A DNA stretch of 47,780 bases from Empedobacter brevis NBRC 14943 = ATCC 43319 (lineage in GTDB: Bacteria; Bacteroidota; Bacteroidia; Flavobacteriales; Weeksellaceae). The stretch spans positions 116,838-164,617 of the forward strand of contig NZ_KB908299.1 of assembly GCF_000382425.1 (NCBI RefSeq), read 5' to 3'. The position numbers were made by a program, and so were the translations under genes. Each line of letters begins with the position of its first letter. The first letter of the stretch is position 1. Positions 15,992 through 24,819 of the stretch are shown piece after piece. The notes beneath the pieces were generated by a model. That model searched no databases and had not been told where the DNA came from. It saw only the letters and a program-made list of their open reading frames with translations.

Positions 15992-16987
15992 ATGAAAAAT
16001 ACAGCCATTGAATTAATTACTAAAACAGCCGTAATTACTGGCGCTTCCAGTGGTGTTGGCTTAGCTACAGCACACTTATTTGCTCAAAATGGCTATCAAT
16101 TGGTTTTGGCAGCACGAGGTGTAGAAGGTTTAGAAAAAGCGGTTTCAGAATGCAATGCTTTCGGTGGAAAAGCGGTTTATAAATCTACCGATGTGTCTAA
16201 TAGAAATGAAGTAAAAGATTTAGTTGAATTTGCTCTGAAAGAATTTGGACGCATAGATGTGTGGGTGAATAATGCAGGCGTTATGGCAAGTGGAAAATTT
16301 GAGGAAATTCCTATGGACATAAACGAACAAGTAATCAAAACCAATTTAATGGGGTATATGCACGGAGCGTACTACGTTTTACCCGTTTTTAAAGAACAAA
16401 ATCAAGGCATTTTAATTAATAATGTTTCCATTGGAGGATATATGCCAGCTCCATTTAGTTCGGTATATTCGGCAACTAAAACAGGAATAAAAGGGTTGAT
16501 GAGTGGTTTACAAAGTGAGTATAGTGTGTATCCCGAAATTCATATTTGCAACGTTTATCCACAAGTTCAACAATCTACAGGAAATATGCATTCCGCTAAA
16601 TTCTCAGGTTTAGATTTTAAAATACCTCCGTTTGCATCAGATCCTAAAGATACCGCAAAGGCGATTTATAATTTAATATACAAACCTAAAAATGATACCT
16701 TTCCAGATGCCACATCATTTATGTTAAAGCTTGCACATGGAGCTTTTCCAGAAACCTTTACCAATTTAACAACTGGGGTTTTAAGGCTGATGATGAAGGT
16801 GAAAAAAGGAAAGGCTGATGAAGGTAATGTTTTAGAACCTTCTACGGATCCACATGCTATTTATGGACAGATGGCTATTCCAATACCATCAAAAAGAAAT
16901 CAAAAAATCATCGGAACATCGCTAGTACTCGCTGTAGGATTTTTTGTAGCGAAACATTTAAAAAATAAATCAAAAAAACTGAATTAA
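15992..16987 (+). CDS. SDR family oxidoreductase
   Basis: 331-residue short-chain dehydrogenase/reductase. The NAD(P)-binding TGASSGVG is at residues 16-23, NNAG at 93-96, catalytic S146 (NNVSIGG) and the Y159-xxx-K163 pair (YSATK). Beyond the usual 250-residue Rossmann domain there is an extension of about 80 residues ending in a hydrophobic segment (about 305-320) and a lysine-rich tail, so it may be membrane-anchored. The substrate is unknown. It ends 1 bp before the exonuclease start, so it is probably the first gene of the repair operon, although its functional link to repair is unclear. Confidence 0.92.
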   Translation: MKNTAIELITKTAVITGASSGVGLATAHLFAQNGYQLVLAARGVEGLEKAVSECNAFGGKAVYKSTDVSNRNEVKDLVEFALKEFGRIDVWVNNAGVMASGKFEEIPMDINEQVIKTNLMGYMHGAYYVLPVFKEQNQGILINNVSIGGYMPAPFSSVYSATKTGIKGLMSGLQSEYSVYPEIHICNVYPQVQQSTGNMHSAKFSGLDFKIPPFASDPKDTAKAIYNLIYKPKNDTFPDATSFMLKLAHGAFPETFTNLTTGVLRLMMKVKKGKADEGNVLEPSTDPHAIYGQMAIPIPSKRNQKIIGTSLVLAVGFFVAKHLKNKSKKLN

Positions 16988-16988
16988 T

Positions 16989-17999
16989 TTGAAACTGCTA
17001 AAATTCACATCCAAAGGTATTTATTGCATTCCAGGGAAGTTTTATATTGATCCTTGGCGACCTGTAGATCTAGCAGTTATCACGCATGGACATGCCGATC
17101 ACGCTCGAAGCGGAATGAAAAAATATTTGTGTCATCATTTCACTAAACCTATTTTATTTTCAAGAATTGGTAGAAATATCGAATGCGAAAGTATCGGTTA
17201 TGGCGAACAACTAACTATAAATGGGGTTAAAGTTTCATTACATCCTGCAGGTCACATTATCGGCTCAGCACAAATTAGGATGGAGTATAAAGGTTATGTA
17301 AGCGTAATTTCTGGAGATTATAAATTGCAAGATGATGGGCTTTCTACGGCTTTTGAAGCTGTAAAATGCCACGAATTCATTACCGAAAGTACCTTCGGTC
17401 TTCCTGTTTACAATTGGCTTTCTGTGGCAGAACAAGAAAAAAAAATGCGTGATTGGGTAGATCATAATAGAGCGAAAGGAAAAACTTCGGTTTTTATAGG
17501 TTATTCTTTAGGGAAATCGCAGCGTATTATGAAAGCATTGGAGGGTATTGGAGAGTTAAATGTACATTATTCCATTGCAAAATTGAATGAGGCGTACGAA
17601 AGTGTTGGTGTTACATTACCTGAGTACAAAACCATAGATTTACGTGATGACAAAAAGCATTTGGATGGAAAAATAATTTTGTTGCCGCCCGCTTTGGTGG
17701 ATAATCCAGCAATGAAGAAAATACCGAATATGGCGTATGCCATTTGTTCGGGATGGATGCAAATTCGTGGTGCTAGAAGATGGCGAAGTGCAGATGCAGG
17801 TTTTGCAATTAGTGATCACGCAGATTGGCAAGGATTGTTAAGTGCGATCAAAGCTACGGAAGCCGAAAAAGTTTATGTAACGCATGGTCAAACGGCTATT
17901 TTTTCTAAATATTTAAACGAAATAGGTATTTATTCCGAAGAAATAAAAACCGAATATGGCGACGATGAAGAAAGAACGGAAATGGAGGAAGAGAAATAG
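16989..17999 (+). CDS. Ligase-associated DNA exonuclease (metallo-beta-lactamase fold)
   Basis: 336-residue predicted exonuclease of the MBL/beta-CASP type that travels with ATP-dependent ligases. The metal-binding THGHADH motif is at residues 32-38, further ligands follow (HPAGHIIGSAQ, SGDYK), and a late ISDHADW and VTHG complete the site. The start is TTG at 16989: the first in-frame ATG would remove the metal motif, so the unusual start is needed. It lies 1 bp after the SDR stop. The family is thought to process DNA ends with the ligase and helicase encoded next; that is known from gene association rather than shown here. Confidence 0.92.
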   Translation: MKLLKFTSKGIYCIPGKFYIDPWRPVDLAVITHGHADHARSGMKKYLCHHFTKPILFSRIGRNIECESIGYGEQLTINGVKVSLHPAGHIIGSAQIRMEYKGYVSVISGDYKLQDDGLSTAFEAVKCHEFITESTFGLPVYNWLSVAEQEKKMRDWVDHNRAKGKTSVFIGYSLGKSQRIMKALEGIGELNVHYSIAKLNEAYESVGVTLPEYKTIDLRDDKKHLDGKIILLPPALVDNPAMKKIPNMAYAICSGWMQIRGARRWRSADAGFAISDHADWQGLLSAIKATEAEKVYVTHGQTAIFSKYLNEIGIYSEEIKTEYGDDEERTEMEEEK

Positions 18000-18037
18000 A
18001 TTTTCATAAAGATTTTTTGAGATTTTCCTGTCGTCGA

Positions 18038-18060
18038 AATGACAATACAGCATTGTCATT
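18038..18060. repeat. Short dispersed-repeat remnant
   Basis: AATGACAAT and ATTGTCATT form a 9-bp stem with a 5-nt loop, continuing into TTGTCATTCTGA. The TGTCATTCTGA part recurs at 39202, and this sequence type is common between genes in Flavobacteriia. Confidence 0.5.
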
Positions 18061-18141
18061 CTGAAAAAATAAAAGCGGATGAGAAATATGAACAAAACAA
18101 GAAGTAAATATTAAAATTGCTTTAAAATTTTTAAATCATCA

Positions 18142-19722
18142 ATGAACGATTTTGCAACTTTAATTAATGCGCTCGACAGCACCAACAAAACCTCTTTAAA
18201 ACAAGAGGCAATTATCGAGTTTCTGCAAGAGGCGTCTTCGCATGATAAATTATGGTTTCTAGCTCTATTTACAGGGCGAAAACCGAAACGAAATGTCAAT
18301 TCTACCTTAATGAAAACGTGGGCGATGGAAGTTGCCGAAATTCCAGAATGGCTTTTTGTAGAGAGTTATTCCAGCGTGGGTGATTTAGGGGAAACCATTT
18401 CTCTTATTTTACCACCACCAACCAAAACCATCGACTATTCTTTGTCAGAATGGATGCAAAAAATCATTGATTTAAAGGACAAAACAGAAGATCAGAAAAA
18501 AGATTTTGTTCTTGATGCGTGGAACGGTTTAGATTATGTAGAGCGGTTTATTTTCAATAAGCTTTTGGGCGGCAGTTTCAGAATCGGCGTTTCCAGTAAA
18601 ACTTTAATTAATACGCTTGCAAAATATTATAGTTTAGACACTAATGCTGTTACACACAGTATTATGGGTACTTGGACGGCAGAGGAAGTCGATTTCGAAA
18701 AGTTGATTAAAGGCGATTATACTGCGACCCATTTATCCAAACCTTATCCGTTTTGTTTGGCTTATGCGTTAGAAAAAGAAATTGAAGATTTAGGCGATAC
18801 GCAAGAGTGGTTGGTAGAATATAAATGGGATGGTATTCGAGGGCAATTTATTAAGCGAGATGGCGAAGTTTTTATTTGGTCGAGAGGTGAAGAATTGGTG
18901 ACGGATCAATTTCCTGAAATTCGTGATGAATTGATGCAATGGAAAGGTAATTTTGTTTTGGATGGTGAAATTCTAGCATTTAAAAACGATCAAGTTTTAA
19001 ATTTTACTGCACTTCAAAAACGCTTGAATCGTAAAAATTTAACGAAGAAAATTTTGAACGAAATTCCCATTGTTGTTTATGCGTACGACGTTTTAGAGTG
19101 GGAACAAGATGATTACCGCGAAAAATCGATGATGCAAAGAAGATTAAAATTAGAGCAAATTTTAGAAGACAATCCTTCGGATAAAGTACATCTTTCAGAA
19201 AAAATTATTTTTGAAAATTGGAATCAACTTCCCGCAATTCGAGAAAATGCTCGAGAAATTAATAGTGAAGGTTTGATGTTAAAAAATGTACATTCTCCTT
19301 ATCATACCGGTCGAAAAAAAGGCGATTGGTGGAAATGGAAACTCGATCCACTGACGATTGATGCAGTTTTAATTTACGCCCAAAAAGGAAGTGGAAGACG
19401 AAGCGGTTATTATACTGATTATACTTTTGCAGTCAAAAAAGAAGGGGAATTAGTCACGATTGCGAAAGCTTATTCAGGTTTAACAGATAAAGAAATACAA
19501 GAAGTTAGCAAATTTATTTCTAAAAATGTGTTGGAAAAATTTGGACCTGTCCGAACGGTAAAACCCGAATTGGTTTTTGAGTTGGCTTTTGAAGGAATTG
19601 GATTTAGTAGTCGACATAAATCGGGTGTAGCATTGCGTTTTCCAAGAATTTTACGTTGGCGACGCGATAAAAAAATGGATGAAATAGACGATATTGAAGA
19701 TATTAAAAAATTAATCACGTGA
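18142..19722 (+). CDS. ATP-dependent DNA ligase
   Basis: 526-residue ATP-dependent DNA ligase. The N-terminal domain (1-200) is the helical DNA-binding domain. The nucleotidyltransferase domain starts with motif I, K228 in EYKWDGIRG, the lysine that takes AMP, followed by WSRGEE (motif III area), LDGEILAF, SEGLMLKNV (motif IV) and DWWKWKLDP (motif V). The OB-fold domain is C-terminal with RFPRILRWRRDK near the end (motif VI). It seals nicks with ATP. The stop overlaps the helicase start by 4 bp (GTGA), so the two are co-translated, in the usual order exonuclease-ligase-helicase-PdeM. Confidence 0.95.
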   Translation: MNDFATLINALDSTNKTSLKQEAIIEFLQEASSHDKLWFLALFTGRKPKRNVNSTLMKTWAMEVAEIPEWLFVESYSSVGDLGETISLILPPPTKTIDYSLSEWMQKIIDLKDKTEDQKKDFVLDAWNGLDYVERFIFNKLLGGSFRIGVSSKTLINTLAKYYSLDTNAVTHSIMGTWTAEEVDFEKLIKGDYTATHLSKPYPFCLAYALEKEIEDLGDTQEWLVEYKWDGIRGQFIKRDGEVFIWSRGEELVTDQFPEIRDELMQWKGNFVLDGEILAFKNDQVLNFTALQKRLNRKNLTKKILNEIPIVVYAYDVLEWEQDDYREKSMMQRRLKLEQILEDNPSDKVHLSEKIIFENWNQLPAIRENAREINSEGLMLKNVHSPYHTGRKKGDWWKWKLDPLTIDAVLIYAQKGSGRRSGYYTDYTFAVKKEGELVTIAKAYSGLTDKEIQEVSKFISKNVLEKFGPVRTVKPELVFELAFEGIGFSSRHKSGVALRFPRILRWRRDKKMDEIDDIEDIKKLIT

Positions 19723-22181
19723 CCGAGAAATTTGAACAATCCGATGGCTATCAACTCATCAAAAATTGGATGCAAGCCAAAGATATGGAGGCTTTTAATT
19801 TTCAGAAGGATGCTTGGCAACGTTTTGCTAATGGCTATTCTGGGATGGTTGTTGCTCCCACAGGCTTTGGGAAAACTTATTCTCTTTTTTTAGCGGTTGT
19901 TATTGATTTTTTTAATCATCCCGAAAAATATGGAAATGGATTGAAACTCCTTTGGATAACACCACTCCGTTCTTTAGCTAAAGATTTGGCAAAAGCCATG
20001 CAAGAAGCGATTGACGAAATTGGACTTGATTGGGTGGTGGAAGTACGAAATGGTGATACCGATGCACAACAGAAAGCCCGACAAACTAAGAAAATGCCTG
20101 ATATTCTTTTGGTAACGCCCGAAAGTTTACATCTTCTTTTGGCTCAAAAAAATAACGAACGATTTTTTACTCATCTCAAAGCAATTGCGGTAGACGAGTG
20201 GCATGAATTGTTGAGTACAAAACGTGGTGTGATGGTAGAATTGGCTTTAGCTGTTTTAAAACTACGGCAAGTAAACATCAAGATCTGGGGAATTACTGCA
20301 ACCATCGGTAATTTGGATCAGGCTTTTGATGTTTTGATTCCAAATGCTAAAAAGAGAACCAAAGTTGTCGCTAAAGAGCATAAGAAAATTGAAATTCTCT
20401 CCGTTTATCCTCCTGAAGTTGAAATTTTGCCTTGGGCAGGACATTTAGGCGGAAAATTAGTACAGGAAGTCGTTCCCATTATTTTAAAAAGTAAATCGAC
20501 ACTTATTTTCACCAATACGCGAAGCCAGAGTGAAATATGGTATCAACTTTTATTGGAGGCGTATCCCGATTTTGCTGGGCAAATTGCATTGCATCATAGT
20601 TCCATTGATGCTAATTTGCGTCAATGGGTAGAAGAAAATTTGAGTTCCGGACTGTTAAAGGCGGTGGTATCTACGTCTTCATTAGATTTGGGTGTCGATT
20701 TTAAACCTGTAGATACGGTGATTCAAATTGGTTCCAGTAAAGGTGTTGCACGGTTTATGCAAAGAGCAGGACGAAGCGGACACTCGCCTTTTGAAACTTC
20801 AAAAATTTACTTTGTTCCCACTCATTCATTAGAATTTATTGAAGCTTCAGCGTTAAAAGAAGCCGTTAAAAATAAAGTGATTGAAAATAGGGAACCTTTT
20901 GTTTTGGCGTACGATGTCTTGGTACAATTTCTCGTTACTTTGGCTTTGGGCGGCGGTTTCTATCCCAAAGAAACTTATCCCATTATCAAAAATACCTATG
21001 CTTTTTCTGAAATAACGGAAGAGGAATGGCAATGGTGTATTTATTTTATCACACAAGGCGGAAAAATAGGTGAAAATTACGAAGAATTTCATAAAGTGGT
21101 GAAAAAAGAAGATGGAAAACTAGTTGTTGAAAAAAGAAAAATAGGCATGTTGCACCGCATGAATATTGGAGCTATTGTAAGCGATTCGATGTTACGAGTG
21201 AAGTTTTTGTCCGGCGGTTATATTGGGATGATTGAAGAATATTTTATTACTAAATTGAGGAAAGGTGATAAATTTGTTTTGGCAGGACGTGTTTTAGAAT
21301 TCGTTATGCTGAAAGATATGACGGTTTTTGTAAAATTGTCGAGTGGTAAAGCGATAACTCCCAGTTGGCTCGGAGGTAGATTGCCTTTGTCATCTAATTT
21401 AAGTTATTTTTTACGTAAAAAATTAGCTGAATCGCTCTCACCAAATGCTCGTGAAAAAGAACTTCGATTTTTGCATCCTTTGTTGGTGAATCAGAATGAA
21501 AATTCGCACATTCCGAAAGAAGATGAATTTCTAGTAGAGCGCATCAAAACGAGAGAAGGTTATCATTTGTTTTTTTACCCTTTTGAAGGAAGATTGGTAC
21601 ATGAAGTGATGGCAACTTTATTGGCATATCGAATCTCTAAATTGTATCCTATCAGCTTCTCGATGGCGATGAACGACTATGGTTTTGAACTTTTTTCGGA
21701 CAGAGAAATACAATTGATGGATACGGAATTGAATCAAATTCTTTCTAAAGTAAACCTAATGCAAGACGTTATTAGCAGTATAAATGCGACTGAAATGGCA
21801 CGAAGAAAATTTAGAGATATTGCCGTAATTTCTGGAATGGTGGTGCAAACGATGCCTGGAAGACAAGTGAATAACAAATCTTTGCAGGCTTCATCGGGAA
21901 TTATATTTTCTGTTTTGGAAGATTATGATCCGCAAAATTTATTGTTACGACAGGCATACACGGAAGTTTTTAACCAGCAATTGGAAGAACAACGATTAAC
22001 TGCAGCATTTGATCGAATTAGTGAAAGTAAAATCATCTATGTAAAATCGGATCGATTTACACCTTTAAGTTTTCCGATAAAAGTAGACAGTTTGAGACAA
22101 TCGCTTTCCAGCGAAGATTTGAGTACGAGAATTAGAAAAATGCAAGAGGCAAATTTGAAGAAAAAAGCAAGACGAAAATGA
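19719..22181 (+). CDS. Ligase-associated DExH-box DNA helicase (Lhr-like)
   Basis: 820-residue superfamily 2 helicase. Walker A is APTGFGKT (K52), Walker B is DEWH (159-162), motif III GITATIG (about 185), and motif VI QRAGRSGHSPF closes the second RecA domain. The remaining C-terminal half resembles the Lhr core winged-helix and beta-barrel parts. It starts at a GTG that overlaps the ligase stop by 4 bp, and its stop overlaps the next start (ATGA). It probably unwinds DNA for the coupled exonuclease and ligase; the biochemical role in this module is not established. Confidence 0.94.
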   Translation: MTEKFEQSDGYQLIKNWMQAKDMEAFNFQKDAWQRFANGYSGMVVAPTGFGKTYSLFLAVVIDFFNHPEKYGNGLKLLWITPLRSLAKDLAKAMQEAIDEIGLDWVVEVRNGDTDAQQKARQTKKMPDILLVTPESLHLLLAQKNNERFFTHLKAIAVDEWHELLSTKRGVMVELALAVLKLRQVNIKIWGITATIGNLDQAFDVLIPNAKKRTKVVAKEHKKIEILSVYPPEVEILPWAGHLGGKLVQEVVPIILKSKSTLIFTNTRSQSEIWYQLLLEAYPDFAGQIALHHSSIDANLRQWVEENLSSGLLKAVVSTSSLDLGVDFKPVDTVIQIGSSKGVARFMQRAGRSGHSPFETSKIYFVPTHSLEFIEASALKEAVKNKVIENREPFVLAYDVLVQFLVTLALGGGFYPKETYPIIKNTYAFSEITEEEWQWCIYFITQGGKIGENYEEFHKVVKKEDGKLVVEKRKIGMLHRMNIGAIVSDSMLRVKFLSGGYIGMIEEYFITKLRKGDKFVLAGRVLEFVMLKDMTVFVKLSSGKAITPSWLGGRLPLSSNLSYFLRKKLAESLSPNAREKELRFLHPLLVNQNENSHIPKEDEFLVERIKTREGYHLFFYPFEGRLVHEVMATLLAYRISKLYPISFSMAMNDYGFELFSDREIQLMDTELNQILSKVNLMQDVISSINATEMARRKFRDIAVISGMVVQTMPGRQVNNKSLQASSGIIFSVLEDYDPQNLLLRQAYTEVFNQQLEEQRLTAAFDRISESKIIYVKSDRFTPLSFPIKVDSLRQSLSSEDLSTRIRKMQEANLKKKARRK

Positions 22182-22825
22182 TTTTAGCAGAAAAGACGAT
22201 CAATATTAAGCAACACAACTTAGTTTTAACCAATCAACGAGCGTTGTTTTGGAAAGAAGCGGAGACTTTAGTTTTATCAGATCTACATTTGGGAAAAACA
22301 GCTCATTTCAGAAAAAATGGAATTTCTTTGCCTTCCGAAATTATTGAGAACGATTTGAAACGTTTGTCAGATTTAATCATTCACTTCCAGCCTAAAAGAA
22401 TGATTGTTGTAGGCGATTTTGTTCATGCAGGAAAAAATTCTGAATTCAACCTATTTGCTGAATGGAAATCTCAATTTTCTGATTTAAAAATTATCCTAAT
22501 AAAAGGTAACCACGACCTAATTGCAAAAGAAAAACTTTTGGATATTGGTGTTACAGAAGTTTTTGAAATTTACGAAGAAGAGAATTTTATTTTTTCTCAT
22601 GAAAAAGTGGAATTGCAAGAAAAAGTTGTGATTTCTGGACATCTTCATCCAGGAATTAGAATGAAAACTCCAGTTGGGAGATTTGTTAAATTTCCGTGTT
22701 ATATTGTGAGTAATTTCCAACTAATTTTACCAGCTTTTAGTTCGTTTACAGGTTTGGATACAAAAAATCATCCCAAAAATTCAAGCTATTATTTTTTTAC
22801 GGAAGAGGATATTTTTACTATATAA
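22178..22825 (+). CDS. pdeM: Ligase-associated DNA damage response endonuclease PdeM
   Basis: 215-residue calcineurin-like metallophosphoesterase. The two-metal site is visible: DLHLG (D35, H37), GDFVHAG (D80, H83), GNHD (N111, H112, D113) and GHLHPG. Members act as endonucleases in a repair group with the ligase-associated exonuclease, ligase and helicase. It overlaps the helicase by 4 bp and is the last gene of the operon. No lesion is visible. Confidence 0.92.
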   Translation: MILAEKTINIKQHNLVLTNQRALFWKEAETLVLSDLHLGKTAHFRKNGISLPSEIIENDLKRLSDLIIHFQPKRMIVVGDFVHAGKNSEFNLFAEWKSQFSDLKIILIKGNHDLIAKEKLLDIGVTEVFEIYEEENFIFSHEKVELQEKVVISGHLHPGIRMKTPVGRFVKFPCYIVSNFQLILPAFSSFTGLDTKNHPKNSSYYFFTEEDIFTI

Positions 22826-22861
22826 ATTTCTTTAATTTGTTTGATTAGCAATATTATTTAT

Positions 22862-23216
22862 TTAACATAAATATTTGGCTTTGTATTTTCCTTCGTGTCG
22901 CCATTCGTCAAAACTATCTATCAATATCAAACAACGATTAGTAAAGGCATCTCGAAAATATGGTTTTTCATCAAGTGTTTCAATTCGAGTATTTAACGTA
23001 TTGTTCGAATTAAAATCATTTCCTGCCCCATGTGGAACTAAACACGATTCCAGCAAATGAATGTAATCTTGTTTATGAGTGATAACTGGTAACTTGGGAT
23101 GATCAAAAACCTTTGAAATGTGGATTTGGAGTAAATGAGGCTTCAGGCTTGAACTTCAATCTTGATTTCTTCTCAATTTGTTCCATTGAGTTAGTAACTT
23201 TAACATGAAAACACAT
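22862..23216 (-). pseudogene. Broken SRAP (YedK/HMCES-like) gene
   Basis: Remnant of an SOS-response-associated peptidase, the family that crosslinks abasic sites through Cys2. The start MCFHVKV is still there (Cys2 present, 23216 downwards). An extra T in a T run near 23105-23109 shifts the frame, after which DHPKLPVITHKQDYIHLL, CLVPHGAGNDF, NTRIETLDEKPYFRD and RCLILIDSFDEWRHEG continue to a stop at 22862, about halfway through the usual length. The normally conserved WG before L(I/V)P has become SC. Frameshift, altered core and truncation all point to a dead gene. It lies directly after the repair operon on the other strand. Confidence 0.85.
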
Positions 23217-23374
23217 ACTATCTACTTTGGAATAAAGATAAGGATTTTCTTAAAATTTGAATTCTATTGTAAATCTATATTTTCTATAAAATACTAAAAA
23301 GTATTAATTAAAACAATAATAGTTTACTGATAAACATAATATAAATTGTAAACTTAACACTAAAGTATTATTTT

Positions 23375-24226
23375 ATGGAACAAAGTTTTTATTTCAAAGT
23401 ATTGGATCAAATACAGAATGAAGAAAAAAAAGTAGATTTATTAACTGGAAATGTAATTGATGCTTCATATCAAATGATTACGTTTTTACAGAATTTATTG
23501 TATGAAGTAAGGAGCACTTCATCAAAAAGAGGATTTAACAATCAAGAAGAAGAAATATACTTTTTCAAGAAAATTAAACCTCAAATTCTGGGTAAATTAA
23601 TTTATTACAATAAAATTTATCGAATTGAAACAAACTGTCCTTTTCAAGAAGGTAAAATGTATTACAATTTTTTTTCTAAGCAATTGGTAAATCTCAAACG
23701 CGAATTTATGGAACATATATGTAGCTCTGATTTTTATAGGTACTATCGCTCAGGTAGAAAAGATCGAGATGAAACCTATTTTAAGAGAGGAAATATTAAT
23801 TTTCATGAAGGGCTCAATAGCATAGTATTTGAAATTGATCCAGAATTCTCTACCTTTTACGATTATAAAATTGCTCGAATTCTTTCCTCCGAACTCTTAT
23901 ATTCTTACCTCATAACCAAAATAAATCCAGATGAAGATTCTAAAAATGAAGTATTAAAATCTGAAAATTCACAAAAAGATTTATCCTGGACAGACAGTAA
24001 AAATGCGCTTATCGAATTAATTTATGCACTTTACGCATCTGGAGCAATTTCTCATGGTAAAATAGGTATTAGAAAATTAAGTCTTGTCTTTCAAATACTT
24101 TTTAAAATTCCATTGGGAGATGTTCATCATTCTTTTCACCGCATGAAATCTAGAAGCGGTTCGCGCACTATTTTCTTAGATTATCTCAAACTCTCATTAG
24201 AGGAATATATGGATAGAGAAATGTAA
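23375..24226 (+). CDS. rteC: RteC family protein
   Basis: 283-residue protein matching the RteC domain of Bacteroidota conjugative transposons, where RteC activates excision genes. Family blocks: IYFFKKIKPQILGKLIYYNK (about 62-81), the basic aromatic FYRYYRSGRKDRDETYFKR (about 119-137), LSWTDSKNALIELIYALYAS near 208-227, and the C-terminal HRMKSRSGSRTIFLDYL. It has no signal peptide. It begins a four-gene plus-strand group (to 27646) of mobile-element type. The regulatory role is family knowledge and may not hold in this incomplete element. Confidence 0.9.
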   Translation: MEQSFYFKVLDQIQNEEKKVDLLTGNVIDASYQMITFLQNLLYEVRSTSSKRGFNNQEEEIYFFKKIKPQILGKLIYYNKIYRIETNCPFQEGKMYYNFFSKQLVNLKREFMEHICSSDFYRYYRSGRKDRDETYFKRGNINFHEGLNSIVFEIDPEFSTFYDYKIARILSSELLYSYLITKINPDEDSKNEVLKSENSQKDLSWTDSKNALIELIYALYASGAISHGKIGIRKLSLVFQILFKIPLGDVHHSFHRMKSRSGSRTIFLDYLKLSLEEYMDREM

Positions 24227-24241
24227 ATTCAATACCCATTT

Positions 24242-24359
24242 ATGCCAATTGGTAAACCTTTTAATAATTGATTTACAACTCAATTTAAATAAAGTTTTCT
24301 ACTATCAATCAGCATATTTTACTCTACTATCTAAAAAGAACTCTCTTTCCAATTGGCAT
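24242..24359. promoter_or_regulatory. Inverted repeat upstream of the HTH gene
   Basis: ATGCCAATTGG (24242-24252) and CCAATTGGCAT (24349-24359) are exact inverse copies 96 bp apart, each containing the palindrome CCAATTGG. They fill the gap between rteC and the HTH gene and could be paired operator sites for a regulator of the element. Confidence 0.4.
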
Positions 24360-24429
24360 TACTTGGCTTTCAAATCTTTTATTATATTGAACTTTTGTAT
24401 CAAAATTTATTAATCTTAAAGTTTTTGAT

Positions 24430-24735
24430 ATGAATATTGACCGAATGGAATTTTTAGCGTGGATGGAACGTTTAATGAATCGTCTTGATTTATTGGGTGA
24501 AAATATGAATGATTTTCACAAAAATAAAACTTCAGTAGATGGCGAAGAATTATTGGATAATCAGGACGTTTTACAAATGTTGAAGATTAGTAATCGTTCC
24601 TTACAGCGATATCGCTCAGATGGGCGGCTTCCTTATTATACCATCAGTGGGAAATTATATTATAAATTATCAGATGTTCATCAATTTATTCGGAATAGTT
24701 TTAATTCTTCAGCCTTAAGAAAAAGAGACAAGTAA
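24430..24735 (+). CDS. Helix-turn-helix (excisionase/MerR-like) protein
   Basis: 101-residue DNA-binding protein typical of Bacteroidota mobile elements. The winged HTH lies at about 40-92 (LLDNQDVLQMLKISNRSLQR then YRSDGRLPYY and KLYYKLSDVHQFI), a form used by excisionases and regulators. The N-terminal 35 residues are an amphipathic helix. It sits between rteC and the DUF3945 gene, the usual neighbourhood of this family in conjugative transposons. Confidence 0.85.
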   Translation: MNIDRMEFLAWMERLMNRLDLLGENMNDFHKNKTSVDGEELLDNQDVLQMLKISNRSLQRYRSDGRLPYYTISGKLYYKLSDVHQFIRNSFNSSALRKRDK

Positions 24736-24819
24736 TGACAAAATCGACCAATAAAGGTCAATTTTACTACACTTTTTACGAATCATTTATTTTCGAATTC
24801 AATTATAAATAATAGAAAA

